The notes below the pieces were generated by a model that was not told the origin of the DNA, did not search any database, and worked only from the letters and a program-made list of their open reading frames with translations. Positions 16,367-25,560 of a stretch of 64,000 bases of DNA are shown piece by piece. Location of the stretch: the NCBI GenBank assembly GCA_036557665.1, contig DATBHG010000048.1, positions 71,363 through 135,362 on the forward strand, in the 5' to 3' direction. Source of the stretch: VAZQ01 sp036557665. Lineage in GTDB: Bacteria > Pseudomonadota > Alphaproteobacteria > Rhizobiales > Xanthobacteraceae. The stretch's first letter is position 1. Every line of letters starts with the position of its first letter. The translations under genes and the position numbers were made by a program.

Positions 16367-16720
16367 ATGACGCCACGCCAAGTCGTAGAAGAGTGGGTGC
16401 GCCGGCTTAACTCCGGCGATGCTGACATGCTCGCAGAGTTGTACCACGAGGACGCAGTAAACCATCAGGTTGCTCGAGAGCCGGTTGCGGGGAAGCTCGC
16501 TATCCGCGAGATGTTCCGGCGCGACTTCGCGACTGCGCAAATGACCTGCATTCCAGAGGTCATCCATGAGGCGGGTAACGTAGCTATCCTTGAATGGAAA
16601 GACCCGATGGGGTTCAGAGGCTGCGGCTTTTTCACCGTAAAGGACGATCGCATCGTCTTCCAGCGTGGTTATTGGGACAAGCTATCGTTCCTAAAGACGC
16701 ACGGCCTGCCACTTGATTGA
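16367..16720 (+). CDS. SnoaL/NTF2-like fold protein
   Basis: 117 residues with the SnoaL-like pattern: an N-terminal helix VVEEWVRRLNSGDADMLAEL, the strand YHEDAVNHQ, REMFRRDF, and a closing WDKLSFLKTHGLP. This cone-shaped alpha+beta fold occurs in polyketide cyclases, isomerases and many small uncharacterised proteins; catalytic residues vary and cannot be assigned here. The ATG at 16367 follows only a weak AGACGAG. It stands alone, 215 bp before the frameshifted MBL gene on the same strand. No signal peptide is present. Confidence 0.8.
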   Translation: MTPRQVVEEWVRRLNSGDADMLAELYHEDAVNHQVAREPVAGKLAIREMFRRDFATAQMTCIPEVIHEAGNVAILEWKDPMGFRGCGFFTVKDDRIVFQRGYWDKLSFLKTHGLPLD

Positions 16721-16935
16721 CCGCCGGCAGCATCGATTTAAAAGGCCAGAATTCGGTCATCCTGCGCTCCCGTTTGCGACAGGCGATCCCCGCAGATCAG
16801 ACCCGACTCATAACCGGGCCATGCAGGTGGAAAAGCGCCCCTCCGGTCAGCAGCAGTTGCGAACCCGTGCGCTGACCCCCGCAGTTACTTGAACAGCGTT
16901 GACAACAGCCCGCCGCTGATGTGCTCATTTCAACC

Positions 16936-17941
16936 ATGAGCCTGAGTCCTGCCGCCCGGACACCCTTCGCCGCGCCCATAGTCGATCGGCTTTCCGTCCG
17001 AGTCGTCGTCGATTCGCGCTATGAACGCTTCCTGCCGAGGACGACACACCCGTTCACGACCATCGAGCACGTTGGTCAGGTGCCGGGGCGTCAGATAACG
17101 TCCCTGGCCTGCGAATTGGGCCTTTCGTTGCATCTCGAATCCGACCGCGGAGGCTCCAACGCGCAGTACATGCTGGATTTCGGCTATACCCCGGAGATCG
17201 TTCTGCGCAACGCCGATCTGCTCGAAATCGATCCCGCGAGGATCGACGGTCTGATCCTCAGCCATGCCCACCGCGATCATTTCGGGGGGGCTAATCGGCT
17301 TCCTGATGCAGCACCGCGCGCGCATGCGCAGCGACCTGTGCTTCTACAACGGTGGCGAAGAGGGCTTTCGGGAAAAATTCCTCGGCGATGCCAAAAACCC
17401 GATCTCCTGGGGCGCAGTCGATCGGCTGATGCTCACGGCCCAAAACGTCAAGCCCGTGTGCTGCCACGAGCCGCACGATCTCTCCCATGCTTTCACTACC
17501 GGCTACATAGAGCGCAATTCCTTTGAGCAGGTGAGTGGTGGCTCGATGGTTTACGAGTACGATCATTTCACCGAGGCTGAGCGCCGCGGGAAGCTCCTGC
17601 AGGATACCCATCCGGACGAGCATGCCACTTGTTATATCGTCCAGGGCCGCGGGCTGGTCGTCATCAGCTCCTGCGGCCACGTTGGGCTGATCAATACCAT
17701 CAAGCAGGCGATGGCGGTGTCGGGCGTCTCGAAGCTCCATGCGGTAATCGGCGGATTTCACCTCGTCACCGCACCCCACGAGTACGTCGAGCAGACCGTG
17801 ACCGAGCTCGGAGCGCTCGAGCCCGAGGTCGTCATCCCGATGCACTGCTCCGGCGCAGAGTTCATCGAGACTATGCGCCGACGCATGCCGACCCAGTTGG
17901 TGACGACTAACGTCGGCACGCGCTTCACGTTCGGCGTGTAG
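16936..17941 (+). pseudogene. MBL-fold metallohydrolase with a frameshift at a 7-G run
   Basis: The N-terminal part (16936 to about 17285) reads into the metal-binding motif LSHAHRDHFGG, then loses homology. The next frame from about 17288 continues LIGFLMQHRARMRSDLCFYNGG and runs through SSCGHVGLINTIKQA and VIPMHCSGAEF to the stop at 17941. The two parts join exactly at ggggggg (17284-17290): six G's would give one 330-residue protein. The architecture matches the metallo-beta-lactamase group related to 7,8-dihydropterin-6-methyl-4-(ribofuranosyl)aminobenzene-5'-phosphate synthase. All later ligand histidines are intact, so a sequencing or assembly error, or a very recent mutation, is as likely as true decay. 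Start chosen at ATG 16936; GTG 16921 is possible. Confidence 0.82.
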
Positions 17942-18173
17942 CACGGCGGCTTTTCCGACAACATCAGTCACCACCCCTGCTCCCGCGGCGCATCACTGGC
18001 GCTTGCACAGGGCACATGCGGTCGACTGCCGCTGCACCATCGCGAGTGGCCTTACGCGCCGATCTGAGCCCCGGCGATCGCTATCCAGGCGCTGTCCGAC
18101 CCCCGCTCTGCGGCCCCTTGAATCCTCTCCCAAGGCTGGTGTCTAATTCCGAGTCGCTGGGAGGAGAAGACCA

Positions 18174-18485
18174 ATGAAATTCTCGATCTTGGCAGTCCTC
18201 GGGACCGTCGCCGGGATCGGCGCTACCGTGCACGCTGACGAATGGTCGACGAGCACTCGCAAAGGCATCGACGCCTCACTGGAACGCAGGATCGAAACCG
18301 CGCTGAGGGATTTGGAAATTTTCAACAGCCGCGCACTCCAGGTGGGACCGCAAGCCAGCGATGGCACGCTGAAAACCAGGATCGAGGATGCCGTGAAAGA
18401 TCTGAAGGGCGCCACCGCCCGCACGTTCAGAGCGGATCAGGAGCGGCTGAACGCGCTGATGCGCAAAACCGGAATTGATCGATAG
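18174..18485 (+). CDS. Small exported helical protein, unknown function
   Basis: 103 residues. A signal peptide (MKFSILAVLGTVAGIGATVHA) is followed by a mature part of about 80 residues that is charged and predicted helical, with ERRIETALRDLEIFNSRALQ and KTRIEDAVKDLKGATART as related amphipathic helices. The start is supported by GGGAGGAG seven bases before ATG 18174. The reverse-strand frame over the same DNA lacks a good start and is ignored. It converges on the CoxL-like gene. I do not recognise the family. Confidence 0.7.
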   Translation: MKFSILAVLGTVAGIGATVHADEWSTSTRKGIDASLERRIETALRDLEIFNSRALQVGPQASDGTLKTRIEDAVKDLKGATARTFRADQERLNALMRKTGIDR

Positions 18486-18526
18486 GGCTGCTCCCGCCTC
18501 TCTCAGTAAGGGCGGCGCCGCCGCGG

Positions 18527-20845
18527 TTATCGTCCGTTGAGCGCCTCCCAGACTCGCGGCGGAGTGGCGGGCATGTCGATATGGCGCAAGCCAGTGCGGC
18601 GGTGCAGAGCATCGACGACTGCATTGATCACTGCTGGCGGCGCGCCGACGGCACCAGCCTCACCCGCGCCCTTGACCCCGAACGGATTCGCCGCGCACGG
18701 CACGTTATGCGTCGAGAAGGCGAAGAACGGAACATCGTCGGCGCGCGGCATTGCATAGTCCGTAAACGAGCCCGACAGAAGTTGCCCCGCCTCGCGATCG
18801 TAAACCGCGTGCTCGAGCAACGCCTGGCCGACGCCCTGTACGATGCCGCCGTGCACCTGACCCTCGAGCAGGAGCGGGTTGATGGTGCGGCCGAAATCGT
18901 CGACGACGGTGTAACGGTCGATCCTCACCGAACCAGTCTCGGGATCGATCTCGACCTCGACGATATGGCAGCCGTTCGGGAAGGTCTGCGCCTGGGGGAC
19001 GCGGTGGTGCGTCGCATCGAGCCCTGGCTCCATGCCCGCCGGCAGCTTCCCAGGATCGCGCGCCGCCTCTGCCACCTCGAAAAGGTCACGGCGCAAATCG
19101 GTCCCAGATACGCTGAATGCGCCGTCAGCGAAGACAACGTCCTGCACCGAGGCTTCCATCAAATAAGCGGCGAGCTTCGTGCCCTTGTCGATGACGGCAC
19201 GCCCTGCCTCGTGCAGCGCGGCCCCTGCCACGGCAATCGCGCGCGAGCCTCCGGTAAGCCCCGCAGGCGTGCGGTCGGTATCGCCCATGATCACATCGAT
19301 GCGGTCGGTATCGACGCCCAATTGGTCCGAGACGAGCTGCTTGTACGAGGTGATCAGACCGGTGCCGTATTCCTGGTTTCCCATCACCAGCTCGATCCGT
19401 CCATCCTTGAACTCGATGGATGCGGTCTCGGGAAAGCCGCCACCGCAGCGCTCGGTATATGTCGCCATTCCGATCCCGCGCAACTTGCCATTGCGCTCGC
19501 TGCGAGCGCGTCGCTCCGAAAACGACCACCATTCGGCCGCTGCCATGCAGCGGTCCATCACCTTCTCGAACTCACCGGAATCGAAGAGGAGCTTGGTTGC
19601 CGACGTGTAGGGCATCGCCGAGGGCGGCACAAAATTGATACGGCGGATTGCGTCGGGGCTCATGCCGAGGTCGCGCGCCGCGGCATCGACGAGGCGCTCG
19701 AGCAAGTATGCCGCCTCGGGCCGCCCTGCGCCGCGATAGGCGCAAACCACCACGGTATTGGTGCACACGCCCTTGACGTTGATGTGCACGGCCGGCGTCG
19801 AATAGAGGCCGGACACGAGATCGGTCGAGCGCGTCGGCACGAAGCAGCCGAGCTGCGAGAGATAGGCGCCGAGATTCGCAAGGATCGAGACGCGCAAGCC
19901 GAGGAACCGGCCCTCCTCGTCGAGTGCGAGCTCGGCTCGCGTGGTGTGGTCGCGGCCCTGATTGTCGGAGAGGAATCCCTCGGAGCGATCCCCCTGCCAC
20001 TTCACCGGCCGCTCCAGCTTGCGGCTCGCCCACACGACGAGCGCATGCTCGGGATAGACAAAGGCCTTCATGCCGAAGCCGCCACCGACATTCGGCGTGA
20101 TCAGGCGGAGCCTGCCGTTCGGAATTTTGAGGACCGACTCTGCGAGGGGGTTCCGGACGAAATGCGGCCCTTGAGTCCCCGTGTAGAGCGTGGAGCGGCC
20201 GCTCGCCGCGTGGTAGTCGCCAATCGCGTTGCGCGGCTCCATCGAGTTGACAACGATGCGATTGTTGATCAGCTCGAGCGTGACTACTCGCGCGGCCTTG
20301 GCGAACGCCGCGTCGGTTGCGCGGGCATCGCCCATGTCGTTATCCCAATCGAACACTATATTGCCTGGGATATGGTCGAACAGCTGCGGCGCACCGGAGC
20401 TGACGGCCTCCTTCGCCTCGGTGACCGCCGGCAGTTGCTCGTACTTGACCTCGATCGCTTCGGCGCCGTCGCGCGCGGCGGTCAATGTCTCCCCGACAAC
20501 CAGGGCGACGGGTTCACCAGCATGGCGCACCTTGTCGACCGCAAGCACGGGACGCGGCGTATCGTGCCGCGGCTTGCCGTCGCGGCTGACGAGCGGTGCC
20601 GTGCAGGGCACGTCGCCGAGGCCGTCCGCCCGAACGTCCGCTCCGCTAAGCACCAGAAGCACCCCAGGGATGTGCCGCGCGGCCGCGGCATCGACGCGCT
20701 TGATGCGGGCGTGTGCGACCGGCGAGCGCAGCACGAAGGCATGCGCCATGCGCGGCAGAACGATATCGTCGGTATAGCGTCCCTGACCCGTGACAAGACG
20801 CAGATCCTCATGCCGCCGCATTGGCTGACCGATGCCGAATTTCAT
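18527..20845 (-). CDS. Xanthine dehydrogenase-family molybdopterin-binding subunit (CoxL-like, form II type), orphan
   Basis: A 772-residue large subunit of a molybdenum hydroxylase. The N-terminal Ald_Xan_dh_C domain starts GQPMRRHEDLRLVTGQGRYT, followed by the MoCo-binding domain with TPNVGGGFGMK. The active-site loop is AYRGAGRPEA (about residue 370) instead of the AYRCSFR loop of true CO dehydrogenase, and the catalytic Glu is in KGAGEAGAVGAP (about residue 729). Such enzymes hydroxylate heterocycles or aldehydes. They normally need FAD (CoxM-like) and [2Fe-2S] (CoxS-like) subunits, and neither lies next to it. The ATG at 20845 is supported by alignment to the family start. It converges on the small exported gene at 18.2 kb. 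Confidence 0.9.
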   Translation of the reverse strand: MKFGIGQPMRRHEDLRLVTGQGRYTDDIVLPRMAHAFVLRSPVAHARIKRVDAAAARHIPGVLLVLSGADVRADGLGDVPCTAPLVSRDGKPRHDTPRPVLAVDKVRHAGEPVALVVGETLTAARDGAEAIEVKYEQLPAVTEAKEAVSSGAPQLFDHIPGNIVFDWDNDMGDARATDAAFAKAARVVTLELINNRIVVNSMEPRNAIGDYHAASGRSTLYTGTQGPHFVRNPLAESVLKIPNGRLRLITPNVGGGFGMKAFVYPEHALVVWASRKLERPVKWQGDRSEGFLSDNQGRDHTTRAELALDEEGRFLGLRVSILANLGAYLSQLGCFVPTRSTDLVSGLYSTPAVHINVKGVCTNTVVVCAYRGAGRPEAAYLLERLVDAAARDLGMSPDAIRRINFVPPSAMPYTSATKLLFDSGEFEKVMDRCMAAAEWWSFSERRARSERNGKLRGIGMATYTERCGGGFPETASIEFKDGRIELVMGNQEYGTGLITSYKQLVSDQLGVDTDRIDVIMGDTDRTPAGLTGGSRAIAVAGAALHEAGRAVIDKGTKLAAYLMEASVQDVVFADGAFSVSGTDLRRDLFEVAEAARDPGKLPAGMEPGLDATHHRVPQAQTFPNGCHIVEVEIDPETGSVRIDRYTVVDDFGRTINPLLLEGQVHGGIVQGVGQALLEHAVYDREAGQLLSGSFTDYAMPRADDVPFFAFSTHNVPCAANPFGVKGAGEAGAVGAPPAVINAVVDALHRRTGLRHIDMPATPPRVWEALNGR

Positions 20846-21057
20846 GCTGCTCCCGTCATGCTCAGCGTTGGTGGTGAGAGGTATACAAGAGGTATCTTAG
20901 CAGTGATTTTGCAAGCAATTTCAGACTCTTTCGCGTTCCGGGAGCTCACTCGGTAGGATCCGACGCAGCCGCGGTCAACTCACGTTCTCGCCCCTCGACT
21001 GTCGTAATCTCGCCCTTCGCCGGCGTTTAGATCCGCTGGAATGTGCCGGGGGAACAT

Positions 21058-21909
21058 ATGCCGCTGAACTGTCAGCAGTGCGGGGGTTTTGCGCTGTCCG
21101 GCGCGCGGCCGCATGCCTCGCAGATGAGTATCAAGTTTGGCTTGCTCCGGCGCACATTGCGCCGTGTGGGCGGCCAGATCATCATATTGGCTTTCGTTCT
21201 TCTCGACATCGGTGGCCTGGGGCTCGCGCTCATTGCGTCCGTTTGGCTTGCACCGTGGGCGGCGATAAATGTGACCGTGCTGGTGCTCGGGAGCTTGAGC
21301 TGCAGCGAGGACAGGAGAATACAGCGGGAAAGCGCCACTGCAATGCGACGGCAACGAGAGCTGCAGCGCGAGGCTCAGAGGCAACAGCGAATCCGTCTGG
21401 AACAAGCTCAACGGCGTCAACGCGAGGCAGATCAGGAGGAGCGCGAGGCGCAGGAACGACTGCAGGCGGCTCTGCGCCAGGCGCAAGAACAATTAAGGGA
21501 AGCCGAAGAGCGTAGACATCAGGAAGAGAGAGCGCGCGAGACCCAGAGACAGCAAAGCGAGCAGGCCGAACGTCTACGCCAAGCGGAGCGACAACGCAGA
21601 AAAGCGGAGCAGAGGCGCCGGCAAGCAGAGAAAGAACGGACCGCACGAAGAGATCGCCAACGAGGGACCAAGCGGGCGGCCACGCAGCTTCAGGCGGACT
21701 GGTGGATTGTTCTCGGCGTCGCACCGAGCGCGAGCAAGGATGAAATTGTGCACAACTACCGGCACAAAATAAAGCAATGCCATCCTGATCGCGTAATAGG
21801 ACGCGCCCCGAACTTGCTGCACCTGGCGGAAGAGCAAACGAAGGTATTGAACGGAGCGTATGCCAACGCGATGCGTGCGCGCGGATACGCACGACCCAGG
21901 GCCATCTGA
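21058..21909 (+). CDS. Membrane-anchored coiled-coil protein with C-terminal J-domain
   Basis: About 283 residues in four parts: an N-terminal CQQCGG motif; two adjacent hydrophobic segments (about residues 40-80, LAFVLLDIGGLGLALIA and WAAINVTVLVLGSLS); a roughly 125-residue Gln/Arg/Glu-rich coiled coil; and a C-terminal J-domain (about 215-283) with WWIVLGVAPSASKDEIVHNY, the HPD of KQCHPDRV, and a closing LNGAYANAMRARG. The HPD triad needed to stimulate Hsp70/DnaK ATPase is present. The architecture suggests recruitment of DnaK to the membrane, though clients are unknown. The ATG at 21058 follows CCGGGGGA; the GTG at 21043 is an alternative. No chaperone gene is nearby. Confidence 0.83.
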   Translation: MPLNCQQCGGFALSGARPHASQMSIKFGLLRRTLRRVGGQIIILAFVLLDIGGLGLALIASVWLAPWAAINVTVLVLGSLSCSEDRRIQRESATAMRRQRELQREAQRQQRIRLEQAQRRQREADQEEREAQERLQAALRQAQEQLREAEERRHQEERARETQRQQSEQAERLRQAERQRRKAEQRRRQAEKERTARRDRQRGTKRAATQLQADWWIVLGVAPSASKDEIVHNYRHKIKQCHPDRVIGRAPNLLHLAEEQTKVLNGAYANAMRARGYARPRAI

Positions 21910-22237
21910 CGCAGCGCTGCTGCCTCGAACACGGGAGAGGCGGCAGCAAGCTACCGTCGGTGCACGCGACTCCAGATCAACTTACCGCTTGTTGTGTCCT
22001 AAATATCACGGCCTGATATAAGTCGGCACTTTTTTACGTGCTGCCGCGATATTGTCGCTCCCGCTCTCGACAATTGGTTCGCTAGATTCTGGTTCCAAAA
22101 GTGGGAGGCTCGTAACCGTGCAGATAAAACATTTCGAATCGCCCTCGGTCATGCCGAGATTGGACGCCCTCGATGCCGAGTTTGCATCGGAGGACGATCG
22201 GTGCACAGCCCGACACAGAAGACAGCGAGGTGCTCCA

Positions 22238-22795
22238 ATGGATGCCGGATTCATACCGACGCGATCTGAGCTCCGTGGACCGCCGAGAGCAGCTGACTCG
22301 AATGGCAATGCGACGAGCGGGCCTTCTGTCGAGCCGGCCATCACGCGGCCGTCGCTCGCCAAACGAGCCTTGCGCGGGCTTGCCCGTTTGTTGATCGTTT
22401 TCTCCGTAGGTGTAGGTACCACTTTGGCATGGCAGTCGTATGGGGATGCAGCGCGAGCGCTGATGGCAAAATCTTGGCCCCAGCTCGGCTTGTTGGTGCC
22501 CCAAACCGTGCCTGTTTCTCCCACTCCGCCTGAGGCGGTGCCGCCGGTCAGCGCCACGTCATCCGACCAACAGCTTGCGCTCGGGCTCGCGGTGGTGCGC
22601 GAGAGTCTTGACCGGCTGACAGCTCAACTCGCGGCCGGTCAGCAGCAAATGGGGGGCGATATCGCCAAGCTGCAGGCGGACGAGCAGGAAATTCTGCACA
22701 AGCTTTCAGCCGCTCCGCCGCGCTTAACGGCACCCCCGGCACACAAACCGGCCCCGGTGACACCGCCGCCATCGCCGTCGGCGCAACCGCACTGA
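22238..22795 (+). CDS. Single-pass membrane protein with Pro/Ala-rich C-terminus, unknown function
   Basis: About 185 residues. After a variable N-terminus comes one transmembrane helix (LARLLIVFSVGVGTTLAWQS), a short WPQLGLLVPQ region, a Gln-rich helix (LDRLTAQLAAGQQQMGGDIA) and a Pro/Ala-rich tail with a final PPPSPSAQPH. This layout is familiar from hypothetical proteins repeated many times in Bradyrhizobium-type genomes. The start is uncertain: ATG 22238 follows AGCGAGGTG, while the frame is open to a TTG at 22052. Upstream, 21910-22237 has no other recognisable gene. Confidence 0.65.
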   Translation: MDAGFIPTRSELRGPPRAADSNGNATSGPSVEPAITRPSLAKRALRGLARLLIVFSVGVGTTLAWQSYGDAARALMAKSWPQLGLLVPQTVPVSPTPPEAVPPVSATSSDQQLALGLAVVRESLDRLTAQLAAGQQQMGGDIAKLQADEQEILHKLSAAPPRLTAPPAHKPAPVTPPPSPSAQPH

Positions 22796-22982
22796 CGTGT
22801 CGAAAGGGGTATTGAAGCCGGAGGATAAACCGGCTGGGATGTGATCGATGAATTGATCCAACCCATCGGTGGACCCGAACGCGGGGGTAAACGGGCCGGA
22901 ACCGCGGGTCCATGGAGCCGCTGGCGTTTGTGTGTTGCTGCGCCGAGTCTTAGGCTACAGCTCCGGGGACGGAGAAACTGGG

Positions 22983-23969
22983 ATGCCGGCAAAACCTGCT
23001 CGCGATGCCCTCGTGGGCTTCGCGGGCTTCATACTGGGCATCGCCTGTTCGCCACTGACCTCGCTGGCGGCCGAGCCCGAGCCGTATCCCGATCGCCCCG
23101 TCACCATGATCGTGCCCTATGCCGCCGGCGGCAGCTCGGACGTGCTCGCGCGCCTGCTGGGCGAGCGCCTGTCGCAATCGCTCGGCCAGCAGATCGTCAT
23201 CGATAACCGCGCCGGAGCCGGCAGCCGCATAGGCACCGAGATCGCCGCCAAATCCGCGCCGGACGGCTATACCCTCCTTCTTGCCGACATGCCGCATACC
23301 ATTGTTCCGGCGGTCCAGAAGGGCGTGCACTACGATCCGGTCCGCGATTTCACGCCGATCGGTCTCATCGGAACTGCTTCCATGTTTTTGTTCGTCAACC
23401 CTGCAGTGAAGGCCCAAACGGTCCGCAGTTTTGTCGTTCTCGCGCAGAGCGAGCCGGAAACGATCACGATTGCGTCCGGAGGCATCGGCAGCGCCACCCA
23501 CCTCACCGCTGAGCTTTTCCAGGCCGAGACCGGCATCAAGCTCGTCCACGTCCCATTTCGCGGCGCGGGTCCAGCCATGAACGATCTGGTTGCCGGCCAT
23601 GTGCATTCGGGCTTCACCACCCTGGCAACGGCGAGCTCGGTGCTCGACCGCCTTCGCGTTCTCGCCGTCGCAAGCGAAGCGCGGCTCGCAGCGCAACCCG
23701 ATGTTCCGACCTTCAGAGAAAACGGCATCGATCTGGTGGTCGAGCATTGGTGGGGCGTTCTCGGTCCCGCCGGGATGCCGCCGAGGATCGCTGCACGCCT
23801 CACCACCGAGCTGCAATCTGCTCTTGCGTCGCCGGACGTCACCTCGCGCCTGCTGCCGCTCGGTGTCACGCCTTCCCACGCCTCCGTCACGCAGCTCAGG
23901 GCACTGATCGAGAGCGACACGGCGCGCTGGGCGGATATCGTCAGGTCGGTCGGAATCAGCGTTCAGTGA
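22983..23969 (+). CDS. Tripartite tricarboxylate transporter receptor (Bug/TctC family), coupled to an M28 peptidase gene
   Basis: A 328-residue exported receptor. The signal peptide (from MPAKPARDALVGFAGFILG) ends near SLAAEPEP. The core has YPDRPVTMIVPYAAGGSSDV, DNRAGAGSRIGTEIAAKSAPDGY (written here in parts: DNRAGAGSRIG, APDGYTLLLADMP) and HVPFRGAGPAMNDLVAGHV, all standard Bug motifs. The ATG at 22983 was chosen over the open frame to 22869 because it directly precedes the signal. Its stop TGA overlaps the GTG start of the following peptidase gene by one of the tightest couplings (GTGA), so receptor and hydrolase are probably made together and may share a substrate. Confidence 0.9.
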   Translation: MPAKPARDALVGFAGFILGIACSPLTSLAAEPEPYPDRPVTMIVPYAAGGSSDVLARLLGERLSQSLGQQIVIDNRAGAGSRIGTEIAAKSAPDGYTLLLADMPHTIVPAVQKGVHYDPVRDFTPIGLIGTASMFLFVNPAVKAQTVRSFVVLAQSEPETITIASGGIGSATHLTAELFQAETGIKLVHVPFRGAGPAMNDLVAGHVHSGFTTLATASSVLDRLRVLAVASEARLAAQPDVPTFRENGIDLVVEHWWGVLGPAGMPPRIAARLTTELQSALASPDVTSRLLPLGVTPSHASVTQLRALIESDTARWADIVRSVGISVQ

Positions 23970-25249
23970 CCAGCGCCGCATCTCCGCTCTTGCCGTCGGC
24001 GTCTCGCAGTGAGGCGATGTGGGCGGATTTCGAGATGCTCTGCTCCCTTGGCGGCCGCCTCGCCGGGTCGGCGAGCGAAGCGTCGGCCGTGGCCTTCGCC
24101 CGCGCGCAGCTTGCGAAGTTGCCGAACGCGAGCGTGCGAGAGGATCCCGTCGACTATCCGGGCTGGCAATGCCGTGCGGCGCAACTGAGCAGCGTCGCGA
24201 GCGATATCCCGTTTGCCTGCACGCCGCTCCTCGGGACGGCATCGACAGCCGGCCTGGTCGCTGAAGCTCTCGATCTCGGCTTGGGCCGCGAGGAGGATTT
24301 CAAGCGGGAAGGCAATGCCATTCCGGGGCGGATCGTCATGGTCCGCCATCAATATCCGTTCGCCGCCGGGCATGTGCACCGTCGCGTGAAGCTGGGACTG
24401 GCGCAACAGATGGGCGCCGCTGGATTTCTGATCGCGCACCCCGACCGCGGTATTGGCCCCGTATCGGGCTCGAGCGGACGCAACGGGGGGCGCGGCATCC
24501 CGGCGCTCGGGATCGATGCGGAGGCAGCACAGGCGCTGCGCCCCTCGCCGGACGGCACGCGGCCGACTGTCCGCATGCGCATCGACGCCGATGATCAGCC
24601 CGCGTGCACCCGCATGCTGATAGCGGACCTGCCCGGTCAGGGCCCCGATTGGATCGTGGTCAGCGCGCACATTGACGGCCATCCCCTCGGCGAGAGCGCG
24701 ATCGACAATGCCAGCGGTGTGGCAGTAGCGCTGGCCGTCGCGCGTGCGCTCGCATCGCACGTCCCGGCATGCGCGCGCGGCTTGCGCATATGCCTGTTCA
24801 GCGCCGAGGAATGGGGCCTCATGGGGTCGCGCCTGTGGCTGGAACGCATGCAGCCGGCGATGCGCCGGCGGATGGTCGTCGACATCAACCTCGACTCTGT
24901 CGGCGGCGCGTCGGGATTGACTGCTCTCACATCGGGCTTCGCAGCTCTCGATGCGTGGGTGAAAGAGGCGGCTGCGCGTGCCGCCTTCCCCCTCGCAACA
25001 CACCTGCCATTGATGCCCAACTCCGACCACGCCAATTTTGCCGGGCATGGCATTCCCGCGCTCCGGCTGATTGCGGGATTCAACTCGGCAGAAAGCAACC
25101 TTCGCTATGTCCTGACCGCGGCCGATACCCGTGAGAAAGTGCGCCGCGAGGAGCTCGATGCGGCGCTCAGCTTGGCGTCGGCGTTGACCTGGGAGGCGCT
25201 GACCGCCGCCGATGTAACCCTCCGGGGTCTTGCTGCTCGACGCGCGTAG
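23966..25249 (+). CDS. M28-family metallopeptidase/amidohydrolase-like protein, no signal peptide
   Basis: About 427 residues. All five expected zinc ligands are visible in order: His in VVSAHIDGHP, Asp in SAIDNASGVA, the Glu pair in FSAEEWGLMGS, Asp in INLDSVGG, and His in PNSDHANFAGHG. The first 200 residues hold a PA-domain-like insert (IPGRIVMVRHQYPF, AAGFLIAHPDRG, GIPALGIDAEAA), as in M28 aminopeptidases. Start GTG 23966 overlaps the Bug stop; ATG 24017 is an alternative. No signal peptide is seen, so it likely acts in the cytoplasm on a peptide or acyl-amino-acid taken up with help from the coupled receptor; this is inferred. A bidirectional terminator follows. Confidence 0.85.
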   Translation: MTSAASPLLPSASRSEAMWADFEMLCSLGGRLAGSASEASAVAFARAQLAKLPNASVREDPVDYPGWQCRAAQLSSVASDIPFACTPLLGTASTAGLVAEALDLGLGREEDFKREGNAIPGRIVMVRHQYPFAAGHVHRRVKLGLAQQMGAAGFLIAHPDRGIGPVSGSSGRNGGRGIPALGIDAEAAQALRPSPDGTRPTVRMRIDADDQPACTRMLIADLPGQGPDWIVVSAHIDGHPLGESAIDNASGVAVALAVARALASHVPACARGLRICLFSAEEWGLMGSRLWLERMQPAMRRRMVVDINLDSVGGASGLTALTSGFAALDAWVKEAAARAAFPLATHLPLMPNSDHANFAGHGIPALRLIAGFNSAESNLRYVLTAADTREKVRREELDAALSLASALTWEALTAADVTLRGLAARRA

Positions 25250-25328
25250 CTGGCGATCACGACGGCGACCTGCAGGCGGCCTACAGCGTGCGCGGGACAT
25301 GGGTGTGGACGGGGGGCCGCAAAAGCAT

Positions 25329-25348
25329 GCCGCCCCTTTCGGGGCGGC
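25329..25348. terminator. Bidirectional rho-independent terminator
   Basis: GCCGCCCC-TTTC-GGGGCGGC, an 8-bp perfect GC stem, is followed on the plus strand by GCCTTTCTTTG and on the minus strand by ATGCTTTT. It sits between the converging M28 peptidase and CsbD genes. Confidence 0.8.
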
Positions 25349-25377
25349 GCCTTTCTTTGTCGCGTGCGCAAGCTGTG

Positions 25378-25560
25378 TCAGTCGTCAAGCGCCCGGCGCG
25401 CCGTATCTTTCACGTCCCCTGCAATGTTGTGCGCCGAGCCTTTGGCCTTGTCCAGCTTTCCTTCGCCTTGCAGCTTCTTGTCGCCGGTGACCTTGCCGGC
25501 CGCATCCTTGATGGCGCCTTTTACCTTGTCAGCCGCGCCCTTCACATGCTCACGGTCCAT
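25378..25560 (-). CDS. CsbD-family stress-response protein
   Basis: 60 residues: MDREHVKGAADKVKGAIKDA, then GKVTGDKKLQGEGKLDKAKG and a helical tail ending ARRALDD. The Lys/Gly/Ala/Asp-rich repeats with GDKKLQGEGK are the CsbD signature; family members are small hydrophilic proteins induced by general stress. The ATG at 25560 follows ACGGAGATAAG; the longer frame to 25644 is not conserved. It is transcribed away from the PAS-GGDEF-EAL gene, with about 200 bp between them. Confidence 0.88.
   Translation of the reverse strand: MDREHVKGAADKVKGAIKDAAGKVTGDKKLQGEGKLDKAKGSAHNIAGDVKDTARRALDD

Noticed and set aside
18581..20956. A 791-codon plus-strand frame opposite the CoxL-like gene
   Set aside because: Product is Arg/His/Ala-rich without motifs; the minus-strand gene is a clear molybdoenzyme.
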